DNA from: Planctobacterium sp965279005
GTDB taxonomy: Bacteria > Pseudomonadota > Gammaproteobacteria > Enterobacterales > Alteromonadaceae
Direction: 5' to 3'
Assembly (NCBI GenBank): GCA_965279005.1
Contig: CBDIHK010000002.1
Coordinates: 5,960-69,959, forward strand
Length of the DNA stretch: 64,000 nt
A program made the position numbers and the translations under genes. Position 1 is the first letter of the stretch. Each line of letters opens with the position of its first letter. Shown here piece after piece: positions 27,023 through 36,030 of this stretch. Below the pieces are notes generated by a model that saw nothing but the letters and a program-made list of their open reading frames with translations, had not been told where the DNA came from and ran no database searches.

Positions 27023-27983
27023 CGCTACAGCTAGGCCCTCAGCAGGGGTCAAACTTCGAGATGAAGATAAAGTCAAACATATCCCAGTTACGATTATCCC
27101 CACGGAAAAAGAGGAAATGTTGCGCAAGCCTGAGTGGATTAAAATCAAGCTTCCGCGCACAACAGACCGCATTGACCACATTAAAAAAACACTCAGGGAA
27201 AACAAACTACATTCAGTTTGTGAAGAAGCTAGCTGCCCCAACCTAGCAGAGTGTTTTAACCACGGCACTGCAACCTTTATGATCCTGGGCGATATTTGCA
27301 CCCGGCGTTGCCCCTTCTGTGATGTTGCCCATGGCAAGCCACTGCCGCCTAGCGCCGAAGAACCAATCAAACTAGCCACAACCATCGCCCAAATGCAGTT
27401 AAAGTATGTGGTGATCACCTCGGTCGACCGCGACGATCTGCGCGACGGTGGTGCCCAGCACTTTGTGGACTGTATCAATGCCATCCGCGAGCACAGCCCC
27501 AATACCAAGATTGAAGTGCTAGTCCCTGACTTCCGCGGCCGTATGGACAGGGCACTGGAAATTTTCAAAAACGGCGTTCCAGACGTTTTTAACCACAACC
27601 TTGAGACCATCCCGCGTTTATATCGCGAGTGCCGCCCTGGTGCCAACTACAAGTGGTCCCTGGAACTACTGAAGAAGTTCAAGGCACAACATCCCCATGT
27701 TGATACCAAATCAGGCTTAATGATGGGAATGGGCGAGGAAATCGCAGAAATCGAAGAAGTATTGGCCGACCTGCGCGAGCACGATGTAGATATGCTGACC
27801 CTTGGCCAATACCTGCAGCCGAGCAAGCACCACTACCCGGTTAAACGCTATGTCACGCCAGCCGAATTTGACGGTCTAAAAGAAAAAGCCGACGCGATGG
27901 GGTTCAAACACGCCGCCTGCGGACCGCTAGTAAGATCCAGCTACCACGCCGACAAGCAAGCTGCGGGTGAAGAAGTTAAATAA
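27015..27983 (+). CDS. lipA: Lipoyl synthase LipA
   Basis: This 322-residue radical SAM enzyme inserts two sulfurs into octanoyl-lysine. The radical cluster motif is CTRRCPFC. The auxiliary cluster cysteines are in CEEASCPNLAEC, and the C-terminal RSSY motif is intact. I choose ATG 27015 (GAAGG just upstream) overlapping the lipB stop; the frame stays open further upstream, but only within lipB. A strong terminator follows. Confidence 0.97.
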   Translation: MSNATARPSAGVKLRDEDKVKHIPVTIIPTEKEEMLRKPEWIKIKLPRTTDRIDHIKKTLRENKLHSVCEEASCPNLAECFNHGTATFMILGDICTRRCPFCDVAHGKPLPPSAEEPIKLATTIAQMQLKYVVITSVDRDDLRDGGAQHFVDCINAIREHSPNTKIEVLVPDFRGRMDRALEIFKNGVPDVFNHNLETIPRLYRECRPGANYKWSLELLKKFKAQHPHVDTKSGLMMGMGEEIAEIEEVLADLREHDVDMLTLGQYLQPSKHHYPVKRYVTPAEFDGLKEKADAMGFKHAACGPLVRSSYHADKQAAGEEVK

Positions 27984-28032
27984 ACTACGGTACTGCAAAG
28001 CGGCTTTTTAAGTTATAAAGTTTTCTAGCATT

Positions 28033-28056
28033 GGGCACTAACAAGTGCCCTTTTTT
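28033..28056 (+). terminator. Rho-independent terminator after lipA
   Basis: GGGCAC (28033-28038) and GTGCCC (28045-28050) form a hairpin with a six-base loop, followed by TTTTTT. It closes the lipB-lipA transcript. Confidence 0.85.
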
Positions 28057-28122
28057 ATGGCATTTTAAAAGCTACTAAAACTCGCTAAACTAACAAACCA
28101 AACCCAAACCACACTTTTGCCA

Positions 28123-29445
28123 ATGATTGAAAATGCGGCTAAAGCTGAACCGGTCAAAAAAAGAGAGATCTTTGGCTGGGCAATGTACGACTTTGCCAAT
28201 TCAAGCTATACCACAGTCGTTATTACCTACATCTACAGTGCTTTTTTTGTTAGCCACATAGTGCCCGCCGAATCCGGGTTGCGCGATACTTACTGGGCCT
28301 TGGCAATCACCATTTCTACGGTATTGTCGGTTTTGTTAGCGCCCTTTTTGGGGGCGATGGCGGATTTAAGCGGCACCAAAAAGCGCTTTTTGATTGTGTT
28401 GACAACAATAAGCGTAGTGTTTACTGCTAGCTTATTTTTTGTAGCGCCGGGTCAAGTATGGTTGGGCATTGCGTTTCTCATATTTAGCAACACCGCATGG
28501 ATGCTGTCAGAGAACTTTATTGCTAGCTTCCTGCCGGAAATAAGCACGCCAAAAAATGTCGGTGCCATTTCAGGTATCGGCTGGGGGATCGGCTATATCG
28601 GCGGGCTATTATCACTGTTGTTGATGATAGGCCTCATTACCGCCGATGCTGATGACAACCCAGTCCTATTCGTTCAACAGAACCAACTTGCCATGGTTGT
28701 GGTTGCGGTGTTTTACCTGCTAGCAGCATTGCCTACCTTTATATTCCTGAAAGAACGCACTACCCCTGCACCTGGATTTGGTCAAACCAGGCTCAAAGAC
28801 ATAGCCAAAACCAGTGTTAAAAGGGCGAGTGATATGGTGGCATTGGCGAAGCGATTCCCGGTGCTTTTTCGCTTTTTTATCCCATTTACCGTGTATTCCG
28901 CTGGGATCGCCGTCATCGTAAAGTTTTTTGGCATTTATGCCAGCCAGGAGTTGCAGATTACCGGCGGCTTTCTGGTGTTAGTTGGTGCAGTCCTGCAAAT
29001 CTCAGCCATGATAGGTGCTATCGTTTTTGGCTTCATCCAGGACAAAAAAGGCGCTAACTTTACCTTGAATGCATCCCTCTTGATGTGGCTCCTGGGGCTG
29101 CTCAGTATTTACTTCCTCGATAGCATAGCAGAAGCAGCAGGACTTGAGAGTAGGCAGGCTTTTATTGTGATTTCCTTTATTGCTGGCTCTGCCCTGGGTG
29201 CGACCCAAAGCGCAAGCAGGGCTGTTGTTGGTCTTATTACAAGCCAACAGGACGCGGCCCTGAGCTATGGTCTCTGGGGTGTGTTTGGCAAGCTGGCCAT
29301 TGTACTGGGGATGGTGTTTGGGCCGGTATCGGATGCGGTTGGCCGGCATGATGCGCTTTGGGTGGTCATGGCCTACTTTGCCTTAGGTATGCTGCTCCTG
29401 CGGTTGGTGCCACTGCACACACTACCCAACCAACCGCCAAAATAA
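28123..29445 (+). CDS. MFS transporter of the Atg22-like / UMF1 family
   Basis: This polytopic protein of about 440 residues has some 12 membrane helices. The N-terminal signature is IFGWAMYDFANSSYTTVVIT, and the loop-2 region FLGAMADLSGTKKR is a form of the MFS motif A. The family is Atg22-like (UMF1). The substrates of bacterial members are mostly unknown, although the yeast relative exports amino acids from the vacuole. The start is ATG 28123; a TTG six bases upstream is possible. A degraded copy of one internal segment of a second such gene lies at 32524-32607. Confidence 0.88.
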   Translation: MIENAAKAEPVKKREIFGWAMYDFANSSYTTVVITYIYSAFFVSHIVPAESGLRDTYWALAITISTVLSVLLAPFLGAMADLSGTKKRFLIVLTTISVVFTASLFFVAPGQVWLGIAFLIFSNTAWMLSENFIASFLPEISTPKNVGAISGIGWGIGYIGGLLSLLLMIGLITADADDNPVLFVQQNQLAMVVVAVFYLLAALPTFIFLKERTTPAPGFGQTRLKDIAKTSVKRASDMVALAKRFPVLFRFFIPFTVYSAGIAVIVKFFGIYASQELQITGGFLVLVGAVLQISAMIGAIVFGFIQDKKGANFTLNASLLMWLLGLLSIYFLDSIAEAAGLESRQAFIVISFIAGSALGATQSASRAVVGLITSQQDAALSYGLWGVFGKLAIVLGMVFGPVSDAVGRHDALWVVMAYFALGMLLLRLVPLHTLPNQPPK

Positions 29446-29451
29446 TATCGG

Positions 29452-29510
29452 TTTTATTAATGCCATTAAGTGTTTGATCGCCCAGCGCAGCAACACATGG
29501 CTCGAAACGG
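29452..29510 (+). repeat. Degenerate copy of the dispersed element end
   Basis: The sequence around TGCCATTAAGTGTTTGATCG, followed by CCCAGCGC, resembles the first 40 bases of the miniature element at 41957 with several substitutions. It directly follows the MFS stop codon. Confidence 0.4.
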
Positions 29511-29637
29511 GGGCATTCCAAGCTTAGGTAAAAGCGGGTATTAAACCAGGGATTTGGCCTGGCACACTTGCTAGTTCGATGCCCCATTTAAACAGGTTGG
29601 GCTCGCAGCAAAATGCACTTTTGTCACTTAATCAAGC

Positions 29638-32451
29638 TCAGTCACTTTCCAGGTCAGGCTCATGGCAATGGGCTAAAATTTCTTGGCGTGCTTGGTTTTT
29701 TAACATCGTTGCTTTATGCCAACTATCTTCTCCTGCCGGGGCTGCAATGGCCTTACCGATAGTAATTGCAACCGATCCCCAGCGGGGAAACCAACTGCCG
29801 GCGCGCAGGATAGAGCGCGTGCCTGAAATGGCGATTGGCACAACTGGCCGCTGGGTCTCAGCGGCAATGCTAAACGCCCCCATATGGAAGTTTGCCAAAC
29901 CGGGCATCCGGGTAAATGTGCCTTCAGGAAAAATCAGGATAGACTCATCAAGCTGACTCAATTTTTTTACGTCTTCAATGCTCTGCCCCCGTTCAAACCG
30001 CTCTACAAATGCAACCCCGACCCGTTGCAGCATTACTTTGATAAAAACATTACGTTCGAATTCTGCTTTAGCAATAAATTGGAATCGATATGGTAGCCTG
30101 GCTACCAGGCAAAACACATCCAGGTAACTAGCATGGTTTGCGACAATCACACAGGGAGTATCGGGGTCAAAGCCTTCAAGCCCCTCTACTTCAATAGGGA
30201 TCCGGCAGCAACAACGCAGCACATTGCACATCCATGATGCGTACTTCCTCCTGCGCCCCAGTCCTGGAATAAAAAAAATAGTCACGCACACAAATAATGA
30301 AACCAGGACAAACAGCAGCCAAACATAGCTGGCATAGCACAAGGCCTTGACATTGGACCATTGCCTTGATGCCTGCACTCCTAATCCGAGAATGGCAATC
30401 TTGCTAAATTGCCACCATAAGGGGGATGCTTTTTTGCCAATTTCCCCCTTGTCATACAAGTCCCGACAGGCACTACGCCTGAGCTTGCCACTGGACGTTT
30501 TTAGTATGGTATTGGGCGGCGCCAAAACAATATCATCGGGTGGCAAATCAACAATATCACTGCAAGCGGCCAAAATAGCCTGGCGGATTGCTTGTTGCCG
30601 CTCTTTGTCGGTTTCACGGGTTTCTGCCAGGACTACCAATAGCTCTTTACTGTCAACCGACAGCTGGGTGCCAAATGCAACAACCCTACCCCGCCTGACG
30701 CCAGGTACCGCAGCAACGGCATCTTCGATTTCATGGGGGTAAATGTTGCGGCCGCCACGGATAATGATGTCCTTGATCCTTCCGGTCAAAAAAACCTGGC
30801 CAGCATTAAAATAGGCCAAGTCCCCGGTGTCCAGCCACTCACCATGGAATAGTTTTTCGGTTTCACCTGGATTTTCAAAATAACCGCTGGTAGCTGATGG
30901 CCCTGTAAATTGCAGATGCCCCTCTTGCCCATCCGGTAATTCACGATCATTATCATCAACAATACGCATTTGATGGCCTTTTAGAGCCCGGCCACAGGCA
31001 ACAAACTCAAGCGCAGAATTGTCCGTTAGGTCGACTTCTTTTGCTATCCCGTTTTTAACAAAAATATCGCGGGCAACCCGGTGGACGAAAGGCGGCTGAC
31101 CCGGTTTGGGAAAAGCCAGCCCGACCGATGCTTCAGCCAAACCGTAAACGGGCCAGTAGGCCTCCGGCCGAAAACCATAATCGGCAAACCGCTTACAAAA
31201 CTTATGCACCGTTTCCGGTACCACAGGTTCGGCACCGTTGCAGGCTATGCGCCAACTACTCAAATCCAATCCTTCTAAATCAGTCCCATTAATTCGGTGG
31301 ACACACAAGTCATAGGCAAAATTTGGGGCAGCCGAAATAGTGCCACGGTAGCGGTGGATCGCCCAAAGCCACCGCCGTGGACGGATCAAGAACTCCATTG
31401 GCGACATCACCACTAACCTGGCGCTATGGTAAAAAATGCCAAGCCATGCGCCTATCAACCCCATGTCGTGGTATAGGGGCAACCAACTGACAAAAACGTC
31501 TTGTGAAGTCAACTGGGTCGCTAGCCCCATCGCCCGTATGTTAGCCAATAGGTTGGCGTGGCTGAGAATGACGCCTTTAGGTGCCGCAGTAGAACCTGAG
31601 GTGTATTGGATGAATGCGGTATCGCTTGCTTTGATGTTTAGCTTTGTAGGCTGGTGGCTAAAGCCGCTAAATTCCCCTACTGTAACGACATGGTTAATGC
31701 TTGGGGCAAGTGATTTTAGCAAGGGTGAATATCCCTTTACTTCAGGTGTGGTAATCATTACCTCAGCCTGGCAGTTGTTTAGAATAGTCTGGTGGCGGCG
31801 GATATAGCTTTCAATGCGGCTTATCCGGGTCGGAGGGTAGATTGGAACCGGCACTGCGCCGGCAGCTAACACTCCCATAAAGCTATAAAAGTATTCAGGT
31901 CCCGTGGGTAACATCAGGGTAACCCGAGCCCCCCTTGAAACTTGTTTGTCAATCAAGCCCCAGGCAACACGATAACTGTGCGATGCCAACTGACCAAAAT
32001 TGATTTGCAAACCATGGCCGGCGTCTTGATGCATTTCAATATGTGGCCTGTCAGGATGGAGTTGAAGGTGCCAGTTAAGCACATCAATCAAGGTAAGTGC
32101 CTGCTCCGGGTATTGTGGTACTTCGACTTCGGCAAACGAACTTAGCACACTGCGGTCGAAAGGAGGCTGCTCGTAGCGTTTCGATTGCAATAGCGCCAAG
32201 ATGTCCGCAATTTTCTCAACACTGGCAAACGCATCATCAGATAATGAAACGCCATAATACTGTTCTACCCGCTGAATAAGTTCAACCCTTGCCAAACTGT
32301 CAAAACCCAGATCCTTATCCAACGAAGACTCAAGCGATATGCCCTGGGTATGGCGGACGTTGGGGTGTAACTCGTTCGCCAATTTGGCCACCAGCACCAA
32401 TAAGTGTTTAGACGTTTCGACAGATTGTTGTGAGTGGGTGGAGTCAGGCAC
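29638..32451 (-). CDS. Tri-domain protein: acyl carrier, fatty acyl-AMP ligase, PlsC acyltransferase
   Basis: This is a 937-residue fusion. Residues 1-90 are an acyl carrier domain with the phosphopantetheine serine Ser52 in LGFDSL. The AMP-forming ligase (about 105-680) has YTSGSTAAPKGV near residue 288 and the late lysine motif TSSGKLRR. Two hydrophobic segments follow, then a PlsC acyltransferase with NHxxxxD as NHASYLD near 770 and FPEGTFT near 842. The natural reading is that a fatty acid is adenylated, loaded on the built-in carrier and transferred to a lysophospholipid or related acceptor. Aas has the acyltransferase and ligase in the opposite order and no such N-terminal carrier. The start is GTG 32451. 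The gene is not in an obvious operon. Confidence 0.9.
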   Translation of the reverse strand: MPDSTHSQQSVETSKHLLVLVAKLANELHPNVRHTQGISLESSLDKDLGFDSLARVELIQRVEQYYGVSLSDDAFASVEKIADILALLQSKRYEQPPFDRSVLSSFAEVEVPQYPEQALTLIDVLNWHLQLHPDRPHIEMHQDAGHGLQINFGQLASHSYRVAWGLIDKQVSRGARVTLMLPTGPEYFYSFMGVLAAGAVPVPIYPPTRISRIESYIRRHQTILNNCQAEVMITTPEVKGYSPLLKSLAPSINHVVTVGEFSGFSHQPTKLNIKASDTAFIQYTSGSTAAPKGVILSHANLLANIRAMGLATQLTSQDVFVSWLPLYHDMGLIGAWLGIFYHSARLVVMSPMEFLIRPRRWLWAIHRYRGTISAAPNFAYDLCVHRINGTDLEGLDLSSWRIACNGAEPVVPETVHKFCKRFADYGFRPEAYWPVYGLAEASVGLAFPKPGQPPFVHRVARDIFVKNGIAKEVDLTDNSALEFVACGRALKGHQMRIVDDNDRELPDGQEGHLQFTGPSATSGYFENPGETEKLFHGEWLDTGDLAYFNAGQVFLTGRIKDIIIRGGRNIYPHEIEDAVAAVPGVRRGRVVAFGTQLSVDSKELLVVLAETRETDKERQQAIRQAILAACSDIVDLPPDDIVLAPPNTILKTSSGKLRRSACRDLYDKGEIGKKASPLWWQFSKIAILGLGVQASRQWSNVKALCYASYVWLLFVLVSLFVCVTIFFIPGLGRRRKYASWMCNVLRCCCRIPIEVEGLEGFDPDTPCVIVANHASYLDVFCLVARLPYRFQFIAKAEFERNVFIKVMLQRVGVAFVERFERGQSIEDVKKLSQLDESILIFPEGTFTRMPGLANFHMGAFSIAAETQRPVVPIAISGTRSILRAGSWFPRWGSVAITIGKAIAAPAGEDSWHKATMLKNQARQEILAHCHEPDLESD

Positions 32452-32490
32452 AGGGCGTTACTCTTAGAATACAATATTTATATCGATACT

Positions 32491-32515
32491 ATTAATACCG
32501 GTTCCATTAAGTATT
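32491..32515 (+). repeat. Solo copy of the dispersed CCATTAAGTATT repeat
   Basis: TAATACCGGTTCCATTAAGTATT differs by one base from the end of the element at 41957. It directly abuts the MFS gene fragment that starts within ten bases downstream. Confidence 0.6.
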
Positions 32516-32523
32516 ACCCTCCC

Positions 32524-32607
32524 CTGATATTTAGCAACAGCGCATGGAAGCTATCGGAGAACTTTTTTGCCAGCTTCCTGCCGAAAACAAACACGCCACA
32601 AAAGTAG
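32524..32607 (+). pseudogene. Fragment of a second Atg22-like MFS gene
   Basis: Translation gives LIFSNSAWKLSENFFASFLP and a few more residues before TAG. This matches LIFSNTAWMLSENFIASFLP of the intact transporter at about 28489-28560, and the DNA is roughly 85% identical over some 75 bp by eye. There is no start, and nothing of the remaining gene is present. The fragment runs opposite to the flanking thioesterase gene and touches a copy of the dispersed repeat, so it looks like debris from a rearrangement. Confidence 0.8.
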
Positions 32608-32638
32608 CAAGTAGATTATGCCGGCCGACCAGTTGCCA

Positions 32639-33100
32639 TCAACCAAGCTCTGATTGCAAACGCTGGGAAAACTCTTTTGCGTGGATGGCGAACTGTTCTA
32701 GCAGCTTATCTTCATCTGTCTCTGGCTCCCATTTCTCCACTTGGAATGGTTTGCCATCTTCGTCATGGGCAACGAACGAGATAATGCAGGTGCAGGATTC
32801 TTCTAGCTCAATATCTTTTGGATCACCAGTGCGCACAGAGATAAAGATGTGCATACTGGTGCGTCCCGTGTGCACTATTTTGGCGTTCAGGGTCACTAAG
32901 TTGCCAACGAGAATCGGCCTTTTGAAACGGATCCCCCCGACGGAAACGGTGACACAATAACAGCCACTCCACTGGGCGGCACAGGCGTAACCGGCCTGAT
33001 CCATCCACTTCATAACGATACCGCCATGCACCTTGCCACCGTAGTTTACGTCGGTTGGCTCTGCTAAAAAACGAAAGTCTATCTCTCTGAGATGTTCCAC
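32639..33100 (-). CDS. Acyl-CoA thioesterase, hotdog fold (YciA/ACOT type)
   Basis: This 153-residue single hotdog-domain thioesterase has the family pattern DVNYGGKVHGGIVMKWMDQAG, where the Asp near the central helix is the expected catalytic residue. The later segment is VHTGRTSMHIFISV. Such enzymes release CoA from acyl-CoAs and control their pool. The start is GTG 33100 preceded by GGGGG. It follows the acyl ligase fusion on the same strand but is separated from it by about 190 bp, including a repeat and pseudogene fragment. Co-transcription would run from this gene into the ligase gene, so a shared role in acyl metabolism is possible. Confidence 0.88.
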   Translation of the reverse strand: MEHLREIDFRFLAEPTDVNYGGKVHGGIVMKWMDQAGYACAAQWSGCYCVTVSVGGIRFKRPILVGNLVTLNAKIVHTGRTSMHIFISVRTGDPKDIELEESCTCIISFVAHDEDGKPFQVEKWEPETDEDKLLEQFAIHAKEFSQRLQSELG

Positions 33101-33188
33101 AATGCCCCCACTGGCTTTTGCGAGTTATACCATTGAGTATTGTAGATAAACGTAAAGATGCCAGTTAATGTCAATAATGCGAGTGTTT

Positions 33189-33210
33189 TATACCGACCCC
33201 ATTAAGTATT
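33189..33210 (+). repeat. Solo copy of the dispersed CCATTAAGTATT repeat
   Basis: TATACCGACCCCATTAAGTATT lies in the same orientation as the copy at 32491. The two therefore form direct repeats bracketing the thioesterase gene and the MFS fragment. Confidence 0.55.
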
Positions 33211-33225
33211 ACAAGAAACCATTGA

Positions 33226-34671
33226 TTATTGCCCAAGCCAATCTTGGTAGCTTTGCCACCATATTTGCGCAGCAGGTGAATTCCCCACCTCCTCCAGGGC
33301 CTGGGCGATGTTGATTGCAGCTGGCAGTTGGTAGCTTTTATCTGCGAGGCGCTTTTTCCAAATTTGATAATACAATGGTGGGATAGTGTAGCTGTCGTGA
33401 AACTCCAAAAAGGTCATTTCAGAGGTAAACTTATAGGCTTGGTTTTCATGGTTGTTGCAAGTCCTAGCTTTTACCAAGGACAAGCTTTCACCATATGATT
33501 GCCAATAGCTTAAATCAATATCGTCAATGCTTTGTTCAGGTGTGATCACTGCGATATTGGGAAAATTTTGCTGGCTGCCGCAATAGTATGAAGCAAGCTC
33601 GTCACTTAGCGGGTACTCGTCGATAAAACCCACAAAATGCGCCAGCTCATGGACAAATATTGAATAGGTGTCTGCCAGATCCAGGAACATTACCCCGTTC
33701 CTCACATTCGCTTTGCCCGTATCAGCAAATACCACTAGATGGGTAAAGGATCCTGGTTCTAAATTTTCGGCAAGGCCCGCCAAATCACAAGTTATCCGGT
33801 AGCGGTTGCGTGCTTCGTTGTCGCAGCTAAAATCCTGGCTAGGCGGCCAGTAAATTTCGTTAACACATATTGGCAATCCTTCTAAGCCTTCATCTGCCGC
33901 CAGTGTTTGTTGGAATTCCTTGGCCTGGCGCATGCTATCTAATGACGATGCGACAAACTGCAAGCGCATGCTGCAGTCTTCGCGCGCTATGGCCAATGCC
34001 GTTGATTGGGGTTTGTGCCAATATTCAGAAACGATATCGAGGTAGTTACGGGCATTCGGCTCACCAAGCAGCAAAGCGTGTTCCAGCCAGGATATCGCTT
34101 GCTCTTCCCGCTGCTGGCGCCACAAGTATAAACCCAGCAACTTGGCCTCGTAGCCTTCCCTTTTGGCCACCTGCTCTAACCACGGCTCCGCATTACCATA
34201 ATCTTGCTGCATCCAATACCATTGGTAAAGGGTCTTCATAGCTGGAAAATACCCCAGGCCTGCGGCGCGTTCGAGCAACAGCGTTTTTTGCGAGCTGTTG
34301 TTTTCCAACAGTGCCAATTGATATATAGACGGGGGGTGCCCCTGCTGCGCAGCCTGGCGCAGCCAATAACGCTTTTCACTGATAGGAATAGCTTGGTTCG
34401 CGACCCGGTACTGCGCCTTGGCATTGCCCAACTCGGCAAGCTTCACCTGCCAATAGTGGCCAATTTCATCTGCAGCACTGAGTTGGTAGAGGTTCTCAGT
34501 CGCAACCTCGCTACCCTGCACTGCCGCTGAATACAAATGCTGGTAAGGTGCTACTTGCTTAGCAGACCAATTAAGGAGCTGGGGGATATAGAAGGTAGAA
34601 CTCGCTGTTGTATGCAAAACCAGTAGCAATACAACGGCAAAGTAAAGTTTGAACTTAATAATCAAGGGCAC
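33226..34671 (-). CDS. Exported Sel1-repeat protein with C-terminal zinc metallopeptidase motif
   Basis: This 481-residue protein has an N-terminal signal sequence (FKLYFAVVLLLVLHTTAS). Several Sel1/TPR-like repeats follow (about 40-230), then a C-terminal domain with His341-Glu342-x-x-His345 in FVHELAHFVGFIDEY. The HExxH followed by DEY six residues later resembles M64-like (IgA peptidase) metalloproteases, in which H-E-H bind zinc and catalyse hydrolysis. Assignment to M64 is inference; the rest of the domain is not recognised. It is the last gene of the pnp-DUF1244-nlpI transcription direction and starts 17 bp after nlpI, so a periplasmic role linked to envelope proteolysis is conceivable. 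Confidence 0.7.
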   Translation of the reverse strand: MPLIIKFKLYFAVVLLLVLHTTASSTFYIPQLLNWSAKQVAPYQHLYSAAVQGSEVATENLYQLSAADEIGHYWQVKLAELGNAKAQYRVANQAIPISEKRYWLRQAAQQGHPPSIYQLALLENNSSQKTLLLERAAGLGYFPAMKTLYQWYWMQQDYGNAEPWLEQVAKREGYEAKLLGLYLWRQQREEQAISWLEHALLLGEPNARNYLDIVSEYWHKPQSTALAIAREDCSMRLQFVASSLDSMRQAKEFQQTLAADEGLEGLPICVNEIYWPPSQDFSCDNEARNRYRITCDLAGLAENLEPGSFTHLVVFADTGKANVRNGVMFLDLADTYSIFVHELAHFVGFIDEYPLSDELASYYCGSQQNFPNIAVITPEQSIDDIDLSYWQSYGESLSLVKARTCNNHENQAYKFTSEMTFLEFHDSYTIPPLYYQIWKKRLADKSYQLPAAINIAQALEEVGNSPAAQIWWQSYQDWLGQ

Positions 34672-34688
34672 TTAGCCCCGTAGTGCAA

Positions 34689-35588
34689 TTAATTATAATT
34701 CTGTTCTCGCAGCAGGTTAAGCTCCAGCCTGGCATATCGATGTTCCACATATTGGTATACATTGGTACTTAAGGTTAACTTAAAGTAGCTACTGGCGATA
34801 CCTACTTCGCCTTCAGCAGAATAGTATTTACCCAGGTAAAAATATGCCTCACAAAGGCGCTTGGTCAATTGTTCTGGTGAATCAATCCCAATAGTGACGC
34901 CGTTTAAAAGTTGGTTCTGGTCAATCTCACCTAAATAAAAATCAACAATCTGGGTTGCCCAGTAGTTGTCATTTAGCTTTTTCCTTATCGCCCTAAGGTT
35001 GGTAATGGCATTGTCAGGATCCACTTCCCTATCTGCAATGTAGATCCAAAGTGCCCGGTATGGATCTTCTTCGTCCATTTGGTAGAAGGTGGTCAGATCG
35101 TCAACCGCCAGCTCTGGCCGTCCGCCATAGTACAAAGCGATGCCACGGTTCAAAAACGCATAATCGTGCCCTGGATCAATCTCCAACGCAGAATCAAATG
35201 CCTGGTAGGCATCCACGTATTCCCGGTTTTGGGTGTGGTGTATACCGATAAAGTTGTATGCCTCAGCAAGATCCGGCTTAAACCTCAGGGCTGACTCAAA
35301 ATCATATTGCGCCAAACCCCGTAGGCCAAAACCGTCATATATTTTGCCCCGTTGGTACAGCAACTCAGCGCGTTGTTCATTGGTCATGTCGTCCACGTGC
35401 GCGAGTACCTGGCTAATTCGCACCAATGCACGCTGGTTGAGCACATCTGCAGTGACCGGCTCACCAATAATCAAGTTTTCTATTTGCTTGCCGCTTTTAG
35501 CTGACTGGCCTTGCGGTGCGTTGGAAACGGCGCATCCGGCAACAACCGACAGCATAATGCACAGCAGCATTAATTTCTTTAGATTCAA
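34689..35588 (-). CDS. nlpI: TPR lipoprotein NlpI
   Basis: This 299-residue lipoprotein (lipobox VVAGC) contains TPR repeats, e.g. AEAYNFIGIHHTQNREYVDAY and YAFLNRGIALYYGGRPELAV. NlpI is about the same length in E. coli, where it scaffolds peptidoglycan hydrolases and presents MepS to the Prc protease. Its location downstream of pnp is the classical one. The start is TTG 35588 with ACGGGA upstream. Confidence 0.93.
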   Translation of the reverse strand: MNLKKLMLLCIMLSVVAGCAVSNAPQGQSAKSGKQIENLIIGEPVTADVLNQRALVRISQVLAHVDDMTNEQRAELLYQRGKIYDGFGLRGLAQYDFESALRFKPDLAEAYNFIGIHHTQNREYVDAYQAFDSALEIDPGHDYAFLNRGIALYYGGRPELAVDDLTTFYQMDEEDPYRALWIYIADREVDPDNAITNLRAIRKKLNDNYWATQIVDFYLGEIDQNQLLNGVTIGIDSPEQLTKRLCEAYFYLGKYYSAEGEVGIASSYFKLTLSTNVYQYVEHRYARLELNLLREQNYN

Positions 35589-35641
35589 ATTTTTAAATCC
35601 CGTAAACCCTTCATCCAGGTTGTATAACCAATCAGGCCGTA

Positions 35642-35947
35642 CTAGTTAGACGTTTTATTTTGTTTTGCCTCGAACGCTGCTAACTGTTCGGGTGTGGCTG
35701 GCAATTGGTGTTTTTGTTTCCATTCAGAATAAGGCATACCGTAAACGATTTCCCTAGCCTGGTCATAGTCTATTTCTACCCCTTCTTGCCCAGCCGCTTT
35801 TGCATACCACTTTGACAAGCAATTTCGGCAAAAGTCAGCCACCAGCATCAATTCTATGTTTTGAACTTGTTTGTTGTCATCAAGGTGTTGTAACAACCTG
35901 CGAAAAACAGCGCTTTCAATTTTTTGTTGTTGTTCTTGGTTCATCAT
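35642..35947 (-). CDS. DUF1244 family protein
   Basis: This 101-residue protein contains the DUF1244 signature VQNIELMLVADFCRNCLSKW with the conserved CRNC pair, then GVEIDYDQAREIVYGMPYSEWK. The function is unknown. The cysteines suggest metal binding or redox chemistry. It lies between pnp and nlpI on the same strand with GGAGT upstream of the ATG pair. Confidence 0.9.
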   Translation of the reverse strand: MMNQEQQQKIESAVFRRLLQHLDDNKQVQNIELMLVADFCRNCLSKWYAKAAGQEGVEIDYDQAREIVYGMPYSEWKQKHQLPATPEQLAAFEAKQNKTSN

Positions 35948-35982
35948 ACTACTCCAGAAAGGGATTGCGGTTCCAGAAAAAG

Positions 35983-36008
35983 AAAATGGGAGCTAATGCT
36001 CCCATTTT
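35983..36008 (-). terminator. Rho-independent terminator after pnp
   Basis: AAAATGGGAGC and GCTCCCATTTT form a perfect 11-bp stem with a TAAT loop. The plus-strand A-rich stretch to its left gives a T-rich tail to the minus-strand transcript ending pnp. Confidence 0.8.
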
Positions 36009-36030
36009 CAACAACTTATTTAGAGCTATT

